33,467 nt of DNA from JAKOQB01 sp036824465 (GTDB lineage Bacteria > Pseudomonadota > Gammaproteobacteria > Burkholderiales > Burkholderiaceae_F): the NCBI GenBank assembly GCA_036824465.1, contig DAITAC010000044.1, positions 1-33,467 of the forward strand, read 5' to 3'. How positions within the stretch are numbered: position 1 is the stretch's first letter; every line of letters begins with the position of its first letter. The notes under the pieces were generated by a model. The model was not told the origin of the DNA. It saw nothing but the letters and a program-made list of their open reading frames with translations, and made no database searches. Of the stretch, positions 13,687-21,248 are shown piece after piece. The position numbers were made by a program, and so were the translations under genes.

Positions 13687-15606
13687 TTACGGCAGCCATT
13701 CGACGATGTCGTCGAGCGATTCTTCGAAGTGCCGCGGCATCGGCGGCTCGCCGATGAAGCAGCTGAACGGCACGCGCAGCGTCGGATCGACAATGCCCGC
13801 GGTCGCCGCGGTCAGATAGTCCAGCGCGCGGTCGATCACGCTGACAAGGCAACCGGGCGCACCCGGCGCCGGCACGGCCGGCAGCGCGTCGTTGAAGATC
13901 TGGCCGGCCGGCAGGCAACCGGCGGTCATCTGTTCGATCACCGTGCGCCACTCGAGGTCGGTCTGCCGTTGCAGACACAACTCGTCGTGCAGGATCGTTG
14001 CGAAACGCAGCGGGGTCGGCGCGCCGCCCAGCCAGGCGAGATTGCTGACGAGGTTGGTGGCGTACTCGAGTTCGGTCGCCGTCCACCAGGTGGCTTGCGG
14101 GTAGTCGCCGACCGGGCTGGGGCGAAGCAGACTGCGAATCGCATCGAGTTCTTCGGCGATCGTGCCCAGGTCGACGATCGGCCCCAGGAACGCGGGCCGC
14201 GCGAGCGGACCGCCGCCGGTGCTCGGGTTCCACGGGTAGATCGGCGGCGCGACGCCGATGTTCGGCGGCGGATAGTTGATCGTGTTGGGCAGCACTGCGT
14301 CGATCAAGTGGCTGAATGCCGACGCGCGCACCTCGGGCAATCCGAGGTCGGCGTCACCGACGCAGTAGTAATCGATTGCGCGATCGACGTCGTACAAGAC
14401 CTTGTCGAGCACGATTTGCGAACGTACCGTGTTGTCGTCACATGCGCACTGCGTCAGGCAGTCGATCTCGCGCGCGAGCGTGCCGCGCCGGTTCACGAGT
14501 TCGATCAGCCGCCGCTCGGCGGCCGTGATCGCAGCCGAACCGTACAGCCCATAGTTGAGCACCGTCGGCCGCGCCACCCGCAGCAGGCGGAAACCGCCCG
14601 CCGGCACAAAGCCTTCGAGGAACAGCAACAGTGCCTCGTGCAGCGTCGCCAGTTCGGACGATGCCGGCGCGACCTGGCGCAGTGTGGTCGTGACGAAGCG
14701 TTGCAGCCGATTCAACGGCGCCCACGCGGTCGCGCCCACCGCGCGCAGACCGGCCGGCGCGCCGCCGCCGGCAAGCTGGATCAGTTCGTCCATCGTGCGT
14801 GTCAGTTCGATCTCGTTCATCAGCGAACGCAGATCGCCCTGGCCGCGCGCCTCGAGCACCGTGGCGAGTTGCCGGTACGCGCGCAAGCCACGTGGCCAGG
14901 TGCCGCCCTGCGTTCCAAGCACGGCCACGCCATCGACCTGGCGCAGCGCGTTGATCACCGCGTCACGCCGCGCCTGCAGCTCGGAGTAGGGCGCCTGCAG
15001 CAGGAACCGGCCGCCGGCGAAACCGAGATTGGCGAGCGATTCGCCCATCAACACCAGAATCACCGAACTCGCTTCATCGAGACTGGCGGCAAGATTTCGG
15101 AAAGCGCGATTCAGCGCCGGCGTCAGGGCGCCGATCAGTCGTGACAGCCGCGCGTAATCGCCGAGCTGGCGTCGCATCGCGAACGCGGTGTCGCGCTTGT
15201 GCGGGTCGAGCCCGTAGCGAGCGGCCGCGACACCTTCGTCGATTGAGCGCTGGATTACCGACTGCCAGCCTTCGAGTTCGGGGCGGATGTCCTTGGTCAG
15301 ATTGTCGCGCACCAGCATCTGCACGTCCTGCGCGACGTCGCTTTTGGCCTGATCGAGATCGACGTTGGTCGCGGTCGGCGACGGCGCTTCGGCCACCATC
15401 GGTGTCGGCGAACGCAGGAACGGCAGCCCGCGCGCCTCGCCACCAATCGCCTGCGCGCGCACATCGGACTGATAGCGGTCGGCCAGCGCGTTCGCGATCT
15501 GCTTCGGATCGCTCGGATCGCCCACCTTCAGTTCGCGGCGGATCAGGTTGTCGATCGCGTTGCGCGGACGGTTGTCCGCTGCCGCGGAGCTCGATGTGTT
15601 GGCCAT
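13687..15606 (-). CDS. Uncharacterised 639-residue cluster protein
   Basis: The largest cluster product; no family is recognised. It begins with a polar region (MANTSSSAAADNRPRNAIDN), followed by a long predicted helical part. Later come a Cys cluster (CLTQCACDDNT, YYCVGDADLG) and a Pro-rich loop near residues 455-480 (NYPPPNIGVAPPIYPWNPST). It ends in an acidic tail (HFEESLDDIVEWLP). Translation starts at an ATG with AGGA upstream, 33 bases after the metallopeptidase gene. No signal peptide. Size and lack of catalytic motifs suggest a scaffold or shell role, which is only a guess. Confidence 0.87.
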   Translation of the reverse strand: MANTSSSAAADNRPRNAIDNLIRRELKVGDPSDPKQIANALADRYQSDVRAQAIGGEARGLPFLRSPTPMVAEAPSPTATNVDLDQAKSDVAQDVQMLVRDNLTKDIRPELEGWQSVIQRSIDEGVAAARYGLDPHKRDTAFAMRRQLGDYARLSRLIGALTPALNRAFRNLAASLDEASSVILVLMGESLANLGFAGGRFLLQAPYSELQARRDAVINALRQVDGVAVLGTQGGTWPRGLRAYRQLATVLEARGQGDLRSLMNEIELTRTMDELIQLAGGGAPAGLRAVGATAWAPLNRLQRFVTTTLRQVAPASSELATLHEALLLFLEGFVPAGGFRLLRVARPTVLNYGLYGSAAITAAERRLIELVNRRGTLAREIDCLTQCACDDNTVRSQIVLDKVLYDVDRAIDYYCVGDADLGLPEVRASAFSHLIDAVLPNTINYPPPNIGVAPPIYPWNPSTGGGPLARPAFLGPIVDLGTIAEELDAIRSLLRPSPVGDYPQATWWTATELEYATNLVSNLAWLGGAPTPLRFATILHDELCLQRQTDLEWRTVIEQMTAGCLPAGQIFNDALPAVPAPGAPGCLVSVIDRALDYLTAATAGIVDPTLRVPFSCFIGEPPMPRHFEESLDDIVEWLP

Positions 15607-15639
15607 GGTCAGGTCCTCGTGCGAATCAGTGAGTCGATG

Positions 15640-16929
15640 TCATGCCGCGAGCCGTAGCGCGGACCGCTGCGGTTGCACTTCTCGTTGCCGTTCAGTCAAG
15701 TGCGCGGTCAACTGCGCGATCACGCGTTGCGAAAGCTGCTTCGGCGCAATGCGCGCGGTCTGCAGCGCGTAGTGCGCCGCGCTCACCACGTGTCGTGGCG
15801 CAAGTTCCGCGTCGCGCCCGGCCGCCAGCGCGCGTGCGCCCGCGCGGATCGCCGCTTCGTCCTCGCGCTTGAACGGAATGATGTCGGCGAGCGCGCGCTG
15901 CGCCAGGTTGCGCCGCGTCTGGAACGCGATCTCGTCGACCACGTCGGGTATCAACCTCGGTGCGCTCGACATCAACTGCGGTGGAATGCGATGTCCGGCG
16001 CGTGGGCGGTATAGCCCCTGCCACACGCGCAGCAGCCGCGTCGCATCGCGCGCAAAGCCGACCCGCCGCATCATCTCGGCCAGCATGTACACGCGCAGAT
16101 ACGCGGTTGGATGCGCGCCGCCGGGCCGATACGTCATCGTGCGCGGCTGCGGATGCGCGAGAAAGTCCGCCATGCCCCACGCCGCAGCCGGACCGCCGAG
16201 CAGGATGGCCGCGAGATCGGCAAAGATTTCCTTGTGCCAGCGTCCGTACACGGTGGCCAGGAACGGATCGCGCGTCTTGCCCATGATCCGCCGCAGCACG
16301 GCCTGGCGATTCTCCTGCCAGATGCCCAGATCGGCCTGGAGGTTATGCGCGACCTCGTGCAGGAAGACCGACTGCCAAGGCTGATCGCGATCCCACGGAA
16401 TGCGGATCAGCGGGAACGGATTCGGTTCGCCGAGCAGCCGGCTCAACTGCACGCCGCGCCGCATCGTGGCGGGCGAATAGCCGTGCTCCATGTAGCACAC
16501 GGGTTTCAACAGCGGACCCTCGAAGATGCGCGGCGCGGCCTGCCGCACCGCCTGATAGCAGTCATCGGCGATCGCGTCGTGCGCGGCCAGCGCCGGGCCG
16601 AAGCTGGTGCCGCGTTGCGCGAACACTTCGTAGAACATGCCGAACAATCGGCGCGCGCGATCCATTTCGCGCTCGACCAGCGCCATGTCGATCAGTGCGC
16701 GTTGCGGCGCCTGCTCGTGCCAACCGCGACGCAGGTGCGCGAAGCGGCCGCGGATGCGCTGCTCGACGCGCGCAAGCCGCGCGTTGGCTGCGTCAAAGTG
16801 GCGCTGCGACGGCGCATAGGGCATGTCCTGCGGGCGCAGGCCGACGAATGCGTTGTCGATGCGCGCGAGCCGCGTCAGCCGCGCCGACAGCCCGGTGATC
16901 TTTGCCTGCAGGAAGCGATGCAGGTTCAC
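15640..16929 (-). CDS. Gluzincin-like HExxH metallopeptidase of the cluster
   Basis: 429 residues. HEVAH at 191-195 is the zinc-binding HExxH motif, preceded by the hydrophobic strand WQSVFL. A plausible third ligand is E234 in WHKEIFADLAAILLGG, which fits the gluzincin ExxxD pattern, and HPTAYLRVYML near 273 recalls the HP...R element after the active site in several such families. The surrounding regions are Arg-rich helices. No signal peptide or membrane segment is seen, so it probably works in the cytoplasm or leaves by a non-classical route. The start is GTG at 16929, 33 bases after the acidic/basic protein gene. The natural candidate substrates are the two polyampholytic neighbours, which is inference. 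I cannot assign a named family. Confidence 0.85.
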   Translation of the reverse strand: MNLHRFLQAKITGLSARLTRLARIDNAFVGLRPQDMPYAPSQRHFDAANARLARVEQRIRGRFAHLRRGWHEQAPQRALIDMALVEREMDRARRLFGMFYEVFAQRGTSFGPALAAHDAIADDCYQAVRQAAPRIFEGPLLKPVCYMEHGYSPATMRRGVQLSRLLGEPNPFPLIRIPWDRDQPWQSVFLHEVAHNLQADLGIWQENRQAVLRRIMGKTRDPFLATVYGRWHKEIFADLAAILLGGPAAAWGMADFLAHPQPRTMTYRPGGAHPTAYLRVYMLAEMMRRVGFARDATRLLRVWQGLYRPRAGHRIPPQLMSSAPRLIPDVVDEIAFQTRRNLAQRALADIIPFKREDEAAIRAGARALAAGRDAELAPRHVVSAAHYALQTARIAPKQLSQRVIAQLTAHLTERQREVQPQRSALRLAA

Positions 16930-16962
16930 AAAGTGTCTCGCGCGTCGGTTGTCTGCGTTGGC

Positions 16963-18042
16963 TCAGCGACCGCGGATCGTGATGGTCACGGGGCCGCGCA
17001 ATGCCATGCGACGCCCGCCGCCGCAACGCGGGCACACGGCGCCGCCGGTGCGCACTGATGGCATCGTCGCTGCAGCACGACGCGCCACGGGCGCCACCGT
17101 ACGTGCCACGACTCGCGCGGCCTGACCGCGCGGTGTTACACGCCGTGCCGCGGGCACCAACGGACGCGCGAGTCGACGCACGACTTGCGGCCGCCGTGCG
17201 ACCTGGGTTGCAGCCTGACGCACTACACGCGCCGCGGCCCGTGGCGGCATGCGCCGGCGTTGCACGATGCGACGGGTCGCACGCACGGCACGCGCAACTG
17301 CGCGCGCACCCGGTGCACCTTGACGACGCGTGGCTTGCCGCACGGCGCGTGTGACGGTCCGCACGACCGCACGCCGCACCGGTGCTGCTGCGCGCGCGAC
17401 CGCGGGCAGTGCGCGCCGCACGACCATACCGGCCAGCACCGGCGCGGCGGCGTCGATCGAATCCTCGTCGAGCCCCTCGACCAGATCGTCGAAGGTTTCG
17501 AACTCGTCGGCGCCATCGGCGAGCAGTCGCCCGGCGACGTTGGCGAGACGTCCAATCAATTGCGCCTGCGGAATCGGGATCATGCTGGCGATCGGTCCCA
17601 CCACGCGTGCGGCTTGTCCGACGCCGCGGCCGACGCGGCGGGCGACGTTCAATGCGCCGCTGGCGATCCGGCGCAGGCGACGGAAGAACTCGTCGCCGTC
17701 ATCGGCATCCAGCGCATCGGCGACCGCGTCTTCCATCGCATCACCTTCGTCGTACGCATCGCCTTCGTCGTACTCGTCGAACTCGTCGCCTTCTTCGAGT
17801 TCGTCGGCGCCTTCGAATTCGTCGTACTCATCGAACTGGCTTGCGCCTCCACCTCCGCCGATGAGACCGCCGAGGCCGCCCAACAGGCGACCGATGAATT
17901 CGTCGCCTTCGTCACCCTCGTCGTATTCGTCGAAGCCCTCGGCTTCGTCATATTCGTCGAAACTGTCCATCGCATTACGCGCGGGGCCTTCGGCGGCGTC
18001 GTACATGAGGTCGTCCATCACGTCGGCTTCGAATCGGTCCAT
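16963..18042 (-). CDS. Lysine-free acidic/Arg-rich protein 2 (paralogue of the upstream gene)
   Basis: 359 residues in three parts. Residues 1-120 are strongly acidic, with four FDEYDE units around the motif DEFIGRLLGGLGG and a Gly run. Residues 120-205 mix Ala/Gly helices with a second acidic patch (DEFETFDDLVEGLDED). Residues 206-359 hold 40 Arg and no Lys, Asp or Glu, ending with a CPRCGGG knuckle and LRGPVTITIRGR. I see no lysine anywhere. The layout, the DEF(I/L)GRLLGGLG motif and the GPVT(I/L)TI tail are shared with the preceding gene. Ribosome-binding site AAGGAGC. Similar low-complexity acidic-then-basic proteins occur in other proteobacteria without known function. Possible roles: self-neutralised polycation, propeptide-type toxin, or scaffold. 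Confidence 0.87.
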   Translation of the reverse strand: MDRFEADVMDDLMYDAAEGPARNAMDSFDEYDEAEGFDEYDEGDEGDEFIGRLLGGLGGLIGGGGGASQFDEYDEFEGADELEEGDEFDEYDEGDAYDEGDAMEDAVADALDADDGDEFFRRLRRIASGALNVARRVGRGVGQAARVVGPIASMIPIPQAQLIGRLANVAGRLLADGADEFETFDDLVEGLDEDSIDAAAPVLAGMVVRRALPAVARAAAPVRRAVVRTVTRAVRQATRRQGAPGARAVARAVRATRRIVQRRRMPPRAAARVVRQAATQVARRPQVVRRLARPLVPAARRVTPRGQAARVVARTVAPVARRAAATMPSVRTGGAVCPRCGGGRRMALRGPVTITIRGR

Positions 18043-18066
18043 GGTGTGCTCCTTTGTCGCAAAGAC

Positions 18067-19215
18067 TCATTGAGGCGTGATCGTCAGCGTGACCGGCCCG
18101 CTGAGGTTGTAGGTGCGCGCGCCGGCGCGCGAAGTCCGTACCCCGAAGCCCAGATCGGTCGGACGAGCCAGCGGACGTGGTCCGCGGCGCGCCGGCGTCT
18201 GGGCGAGGCGTTGTGCCACGCGCGGGTTCTGCGCCACGCGGCGCGCGGCCTGCGGCAGACCACGACGAATCGTCTGCACTGCGCGCTGCGGAGTGGGTGC
18301 ACGCCGCTGCGCAACGCGCGCTGCGGATTGCGCCAGTCGCGGCAGCGCGCGCACCGCTTGCGGCGAGCGGCTGCGCATGAGTTCGCGCGCCGCTGCGCCG
18401 GTGCCGCGCACAAGTGCACGGCGGCCGGCCAGCGAAAGTTGGGCGATATTGCGAAAACCCAGACCGCGTGCTGCCGCGCGTGCCGCCAGCGCCACCGCCG
18501 CGGGCAACGCTTCATCAACGCCGTCCTCGAGGTACAGATCGGCCATCGCATCGAACGCGTCGAATTCATTGCCGCCCTGGCCGAGCAGCTGGCTTAACTG
18601 ACCGAACAGCCCCTGCGCGCCGCCCGCGGCCTGGCCGAATGAACCGGCCAAACCTTGCGCCTGTTGCGCGGCCTGACCGACTCCTTGCGCGACGCGCCCG
18701 ACCTGGCCAAATGCGCCGGCGACGTGCGGTGCACCCAGCATGCGCGCCAGTCGCGCAGCGGCCTGTGCTGCGGGTGACACCGCACCAGCGGCGCGACCGA
18801 TCTGTCCCGCGACACGCCCTGCGCGCTGAGCGAATGCACCGGCTCGTCCCGCGGCACCCGCCGCGCCGCCGAGGCCGCGGCCGATCACGCCGGCCGCGCG
18901 TCCCAGGCCGCCGAGCAGGCGACCGAGAAACTCATCGTCATCGGCGGCATCGAGTCCATCGGCGATCTCTTCCTCGAACGCGTTCCACACGGCCATGTCG
19001 TCGGCGTCGTCGCCATAGTCTTCGCCAAGCTCGGACGCATCGGCGACATCGCCCAGATCCTGCGCGGCATCGGCGGCGTCTCCGGCGTCGAGTCCTTCGC
19101 CGAAGTCGTCGCCGCCATCGCCTTCATCGAACGGTGACGGCGTGCCGAATTCTTCATCGGCGCTGTCGGCCGCATCGGCTTCGTTCATCTCATCGCTGTC
19201 GAATGGTCCGCTCAT
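18067..19215 (-). CDS. Lysine-free acidic/Arg-rich protein 1
   Basis: 382 residues from ATG 19215, which has GGGAGAC upstream. Residues 1-98 contain no Arg, Lys or His and are dominated by Asp/Glu/Ala/Gly. DEFLGRLLGGLG at 94-105 marks the switch to a Gly/Ala/Gln-rich region (105-215), followed by a short acidic patch (NEFDAFDAMADLYLEDGVDE). A basic region from about 245 is rich in Arg, Ala, Gln and Pro, and the tail is LSGPVTLTITPQ. No lysine is present. It is the first gene of the ten-gene cluster and a clear architectural paralogue of the following one. No secretion signal. Function unknown. Confidence 0.86.
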   Translation of the reverse strand: MSGPFDSDEMNEADAADSADEEFGTPSPFDEGDGGDDFGEGLDAGDAADAAQDLGDVADASELGEDYGDDADDMAVWNAFEEEIADGLDAADDDEFLGRLLGGLGRAAGVIGRGLGGAAGAAGRAGAFAQRAGRVAGQIGRAAGAVSPAAQAAARLARMLGAPHVAGAFGQVGRVAQGVGQAAQQAQGLAGSFGQAAGGAQGLFGQLSQLLGQGGNEFDAFDAMADLYLEDGVDEALPAAVALAARAAARGLGFRNIAQLSLAGRRALVRGTGAAARELMRSRSPQAVRALPRLAQSAARVAQRRAPTPQRAVQTIRRGLPQAARRVAQNPRVAQRLAQTPARRGPRPLARPTDLGFGVRTSRAGARTYNLSGPVTLTITPQ

Positions 19216-19665
19216 CGGCTGTCTCCCTGCAGGGCATACCTTCAATCAAACGCGGCTGCATTGTGCGAAATGCCGGCGCACACGACAACGCCACGTTCTC
19301 GCTGGTGCGAAGCGATCAGCGAAGAAGCTCGACCACATTGACGCGCGCATCGATGGGCTCGCGCATAAGGAGTTCACGGCAATGCGGACCCTTGAATGCA
19401 CCCCCTTAAATGAGCGAGTCGAAATGCGTGATCGATGTGTTCGACGGCACGCTTTCAGAGGAGAACCTGGAATAGCGCGTGATCGACTTCGATGCGTGTT
19501 CCCAAAGCGTGGGAGTGACTGCGACGCGCGCACGGTGGCACCATCCACGCCGCGCGAGATCCTCGTCCACCGCCGCGGCGACGACGCGGAGGGTCAGCGG
19601 AAATACGTGGCATGCGATCGAGCGGGTGTTCTTGTGTTGGGCGCATCGCGCCGGGATGGTGATGG
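19216..19665. other. Divergent intergenic region between the cluster and the LuxR-type gene
   Basis: About 450 bases separate the first cluster gene from the divergent regulator, so both promoters probably lie here. Scanning gave no convincing -35/-10 pair or long palindrome, and short frames crossing it show no family similarity. Confidence 0.4.
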
Positions 19666-20202
19666 ATGAAGGGAAGTCCGGCGCAACGTGTAGCGGGTGG
19701 TGTGGGCCAACTTCGACGGGCGGCCTGTGATGGTGCGGTTTCGCACACCGGTGACAACGAGATCGCGCAAATCGAAATCGACGGCCGAACTTACCGGTTG
19801 CTGTGCGTCGATGCGGTACTGCCGCGACTTGTGGCCGAGCGCGGCGGCGTGCGACCGCGCCTCACGTATGTCGCCGGTGAGGCAGCGCACTTCGAGCTGA
19901 ACGGACACTCTTACGCGCTGGTCCCGGGGCCTGCGCCAGTCGCAGCGGATTCGACCGATGAGTGCGATCCCACGGCGTTGCCAACGGACATCCGTGAACT
20001 GCTGACCAATCGCGAATTGCAGATCGTGCAGCTCATCTGCCTTGGCTTTCTGACCAAGCAGGTCGCTGACCGTCTGCATATCAGCGAATTCACCGTACGC
20101 TCATATCTGAAGACGATCTACTGCAAGCTTGGCGTGCGCTCGCGCGGCGCGATGGTGTACCGCTACGCGCAGACGTTCAGTCGGCGCCCGGGCGAAGGCT
20201 GA
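19666..20202 (+). CDS. LuxR-type HTH transcriptional regulator
   Basis: About 178 residues. The C-terminal 65 form a textbook GerE/LuxR helix-turn-helix: LTNRELQIVQLICLGFLTKQ, then VADRLHISEFTVRSYLKTIY, then CKLGVRSRG. The N-terminal part is not a receiver or autoinducer domain; it contains two similar short beta units, EIDGRTYRLL (about 37-46) and FELNGHSYALV (about 75-85), which could form a small sensor. No phosphoacceptor region is seen. It is divergent from the ten-gene cluster and is the obvious candidate regulator. The start is uncertain: ATG 19666 lacks a strong ribosome-binding site, so a later codon is possible. Confidence 0.85.
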   Translation: MKGSPAQRVAGGVGQLRRAACDGAVSHTGDNEIAQIEIDGRTYRLLCVDAVLPRLVAERGGVRPRLTYVAGEAAHFELNGHSYALVPGPAPVAADSTDECDPTALPTDIRELLTNRELQIVQLICLGFLTKQVADRLHISEFTVRSYLKTIYCKLGVRSRGAMVYRYAQTFSRRPGEG

Positions 20203-20289
20203 ACGTACGACTGGCAACGCTTGGGCTTGCAGGCGCGAAAGACAGGTCGCCGCGCCGGCCCGAGTTCCGGTCGTGACTGACAGCACGGC

Positions 20290-21240
20290 TTACGCGATGC
20301 GGACCACCAGCTTGCCGCGCGCGTGACCCGTTCTTGAAAGCTCGAGCGCCTGCACCGCGTGGGCGAATTCGAACCGCTCCGAGATGATGGGACGCAGGCG
20401 ACCATCCCTGACCCAACTGATCAGCGTGCGCAGGTCAGCGGCATTTGCATTGAGCTTCAATGTGTGGCGCTTGACGCGACGAAGCGGATTGAGCAGTGGA
20501 TCGAAGATCATCGCGGGAAACTTCGGCAGCGTATTGACGTAGTGGCCGCCGTCGGCCAGCAGCACGGCGACATCCGCCGCGGAGAGCGCACTGGCGCAGT
20601 CGAGCACCGCAGCGAAGGGTCCGCCCCACGAGGCGGCCGGCTGCCGCGTGTAGTCGAACCGCGCGTCAGGTTTCAGGTTGGCAAGCGTGGGCTGGCTCGC
20701 GGTACTTCCGGTGGCCACCGCAACTGCGCCGAGCGCCCGGACGACTTGCACTGCAAAACTGCCGACGCCACCGGCCGCGCCGTGGATCAAAACGCGCTGG
20801 CCCGGCGCAACGCCGGCCGTCCGGCACATCTGCAGTGCGGATAGCCCTGCACAAGGCAAGGTGCACGCGGCTTCCAGATCAATCTCGTCGGGCACCGGCA
20901 GGACATCGCGTGCGGCAACCGCCACGAGTTCCTGCAGCGCGCCGGGCGGCCGCGCAAACGGATTGATCAGGCCAACGACGTTGGCGCCGACAGGCGGTGC
21001 GGACACGCCACTGCCGTGCGCTTCGACCATGCCGCCGAACTCGCCGCCGATGCCTGCCGGCGGTTTGCTCTTCGCGATCAGCTTGAATTGCCCCTCGACC
21101 AGCTTCCAGTCGAGCGGGTTGATCGACACACACTTGACGCGGATCAGTACCTCGCCGGCGGCCGGCGTCGGTGGCGGAATGTCGGTGAGACGCGCAACCG
21201 TCGCAACTGGTCCGAACGAGTCGTAGCGCAGCGCACGCAT
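20290..21240 (-). CDS. NADP-dependent MDR oxidoreductase (quinone reductase-like)
   Basis: 316 residues of the zinc-independent medium-chain dehydrogenase/reductase type. MRALRYDSFGP and VSINPLDWKLVEG near residue 38 form the GroES-like part, and GAAGGVG at 154-160 is the nucleotide-binding loop. The structural zinc Cys set is absent. Members reduce quinones or alpha,beta-unsaturated carbonyls with NADPH. The gene starts eight bases after glutaryl-CoA dehydrogenase ends, so it is probably the last gene of that operon. Substrate not predictable. Confidence 0.9.
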   Translation of the reverse strand: MRALRYDSFGPVATVARLTDIPPPTPAAGEVLIRVKCVSINPLDWKLVEGQFKLIAKSKPPAGIGGEFGGMVEAHGSGVSAPPVGANVVGLINPFARPPGALQELVAVAARDVLPVPDEIDLEAACTLPCAGLSALQMCRTAGVAPGQRVLIHGAAGGVGSFAVQVVRALGAVAVATGSTASQPTLANLKPDARFDYTRQPAASWGGPFAAVLDCASALSAADVAVLLADGGHYVNTLPKFPAMIFDPLLNPLRRVKRHTLKLNANAADLRTLISWVRDGRLRPIISERFEFAHAVQALELSRTGHARGKLVVRIA

Positions 21241-21248
21241 GGCGACGC

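Noticed and set aside
13729..15144. 471-codon plus-strand frame
   Set aside because: Antisense of the 639-residue gene; extreme Arg/Gln/His content.
17185..18597. 470-codon plus-strand frame over the polyampholyte genes
   Set aside because: Shadow of repetitive acidic/Arg codons; the minus-strand frames have ribosome-binding sites and shared motifs.
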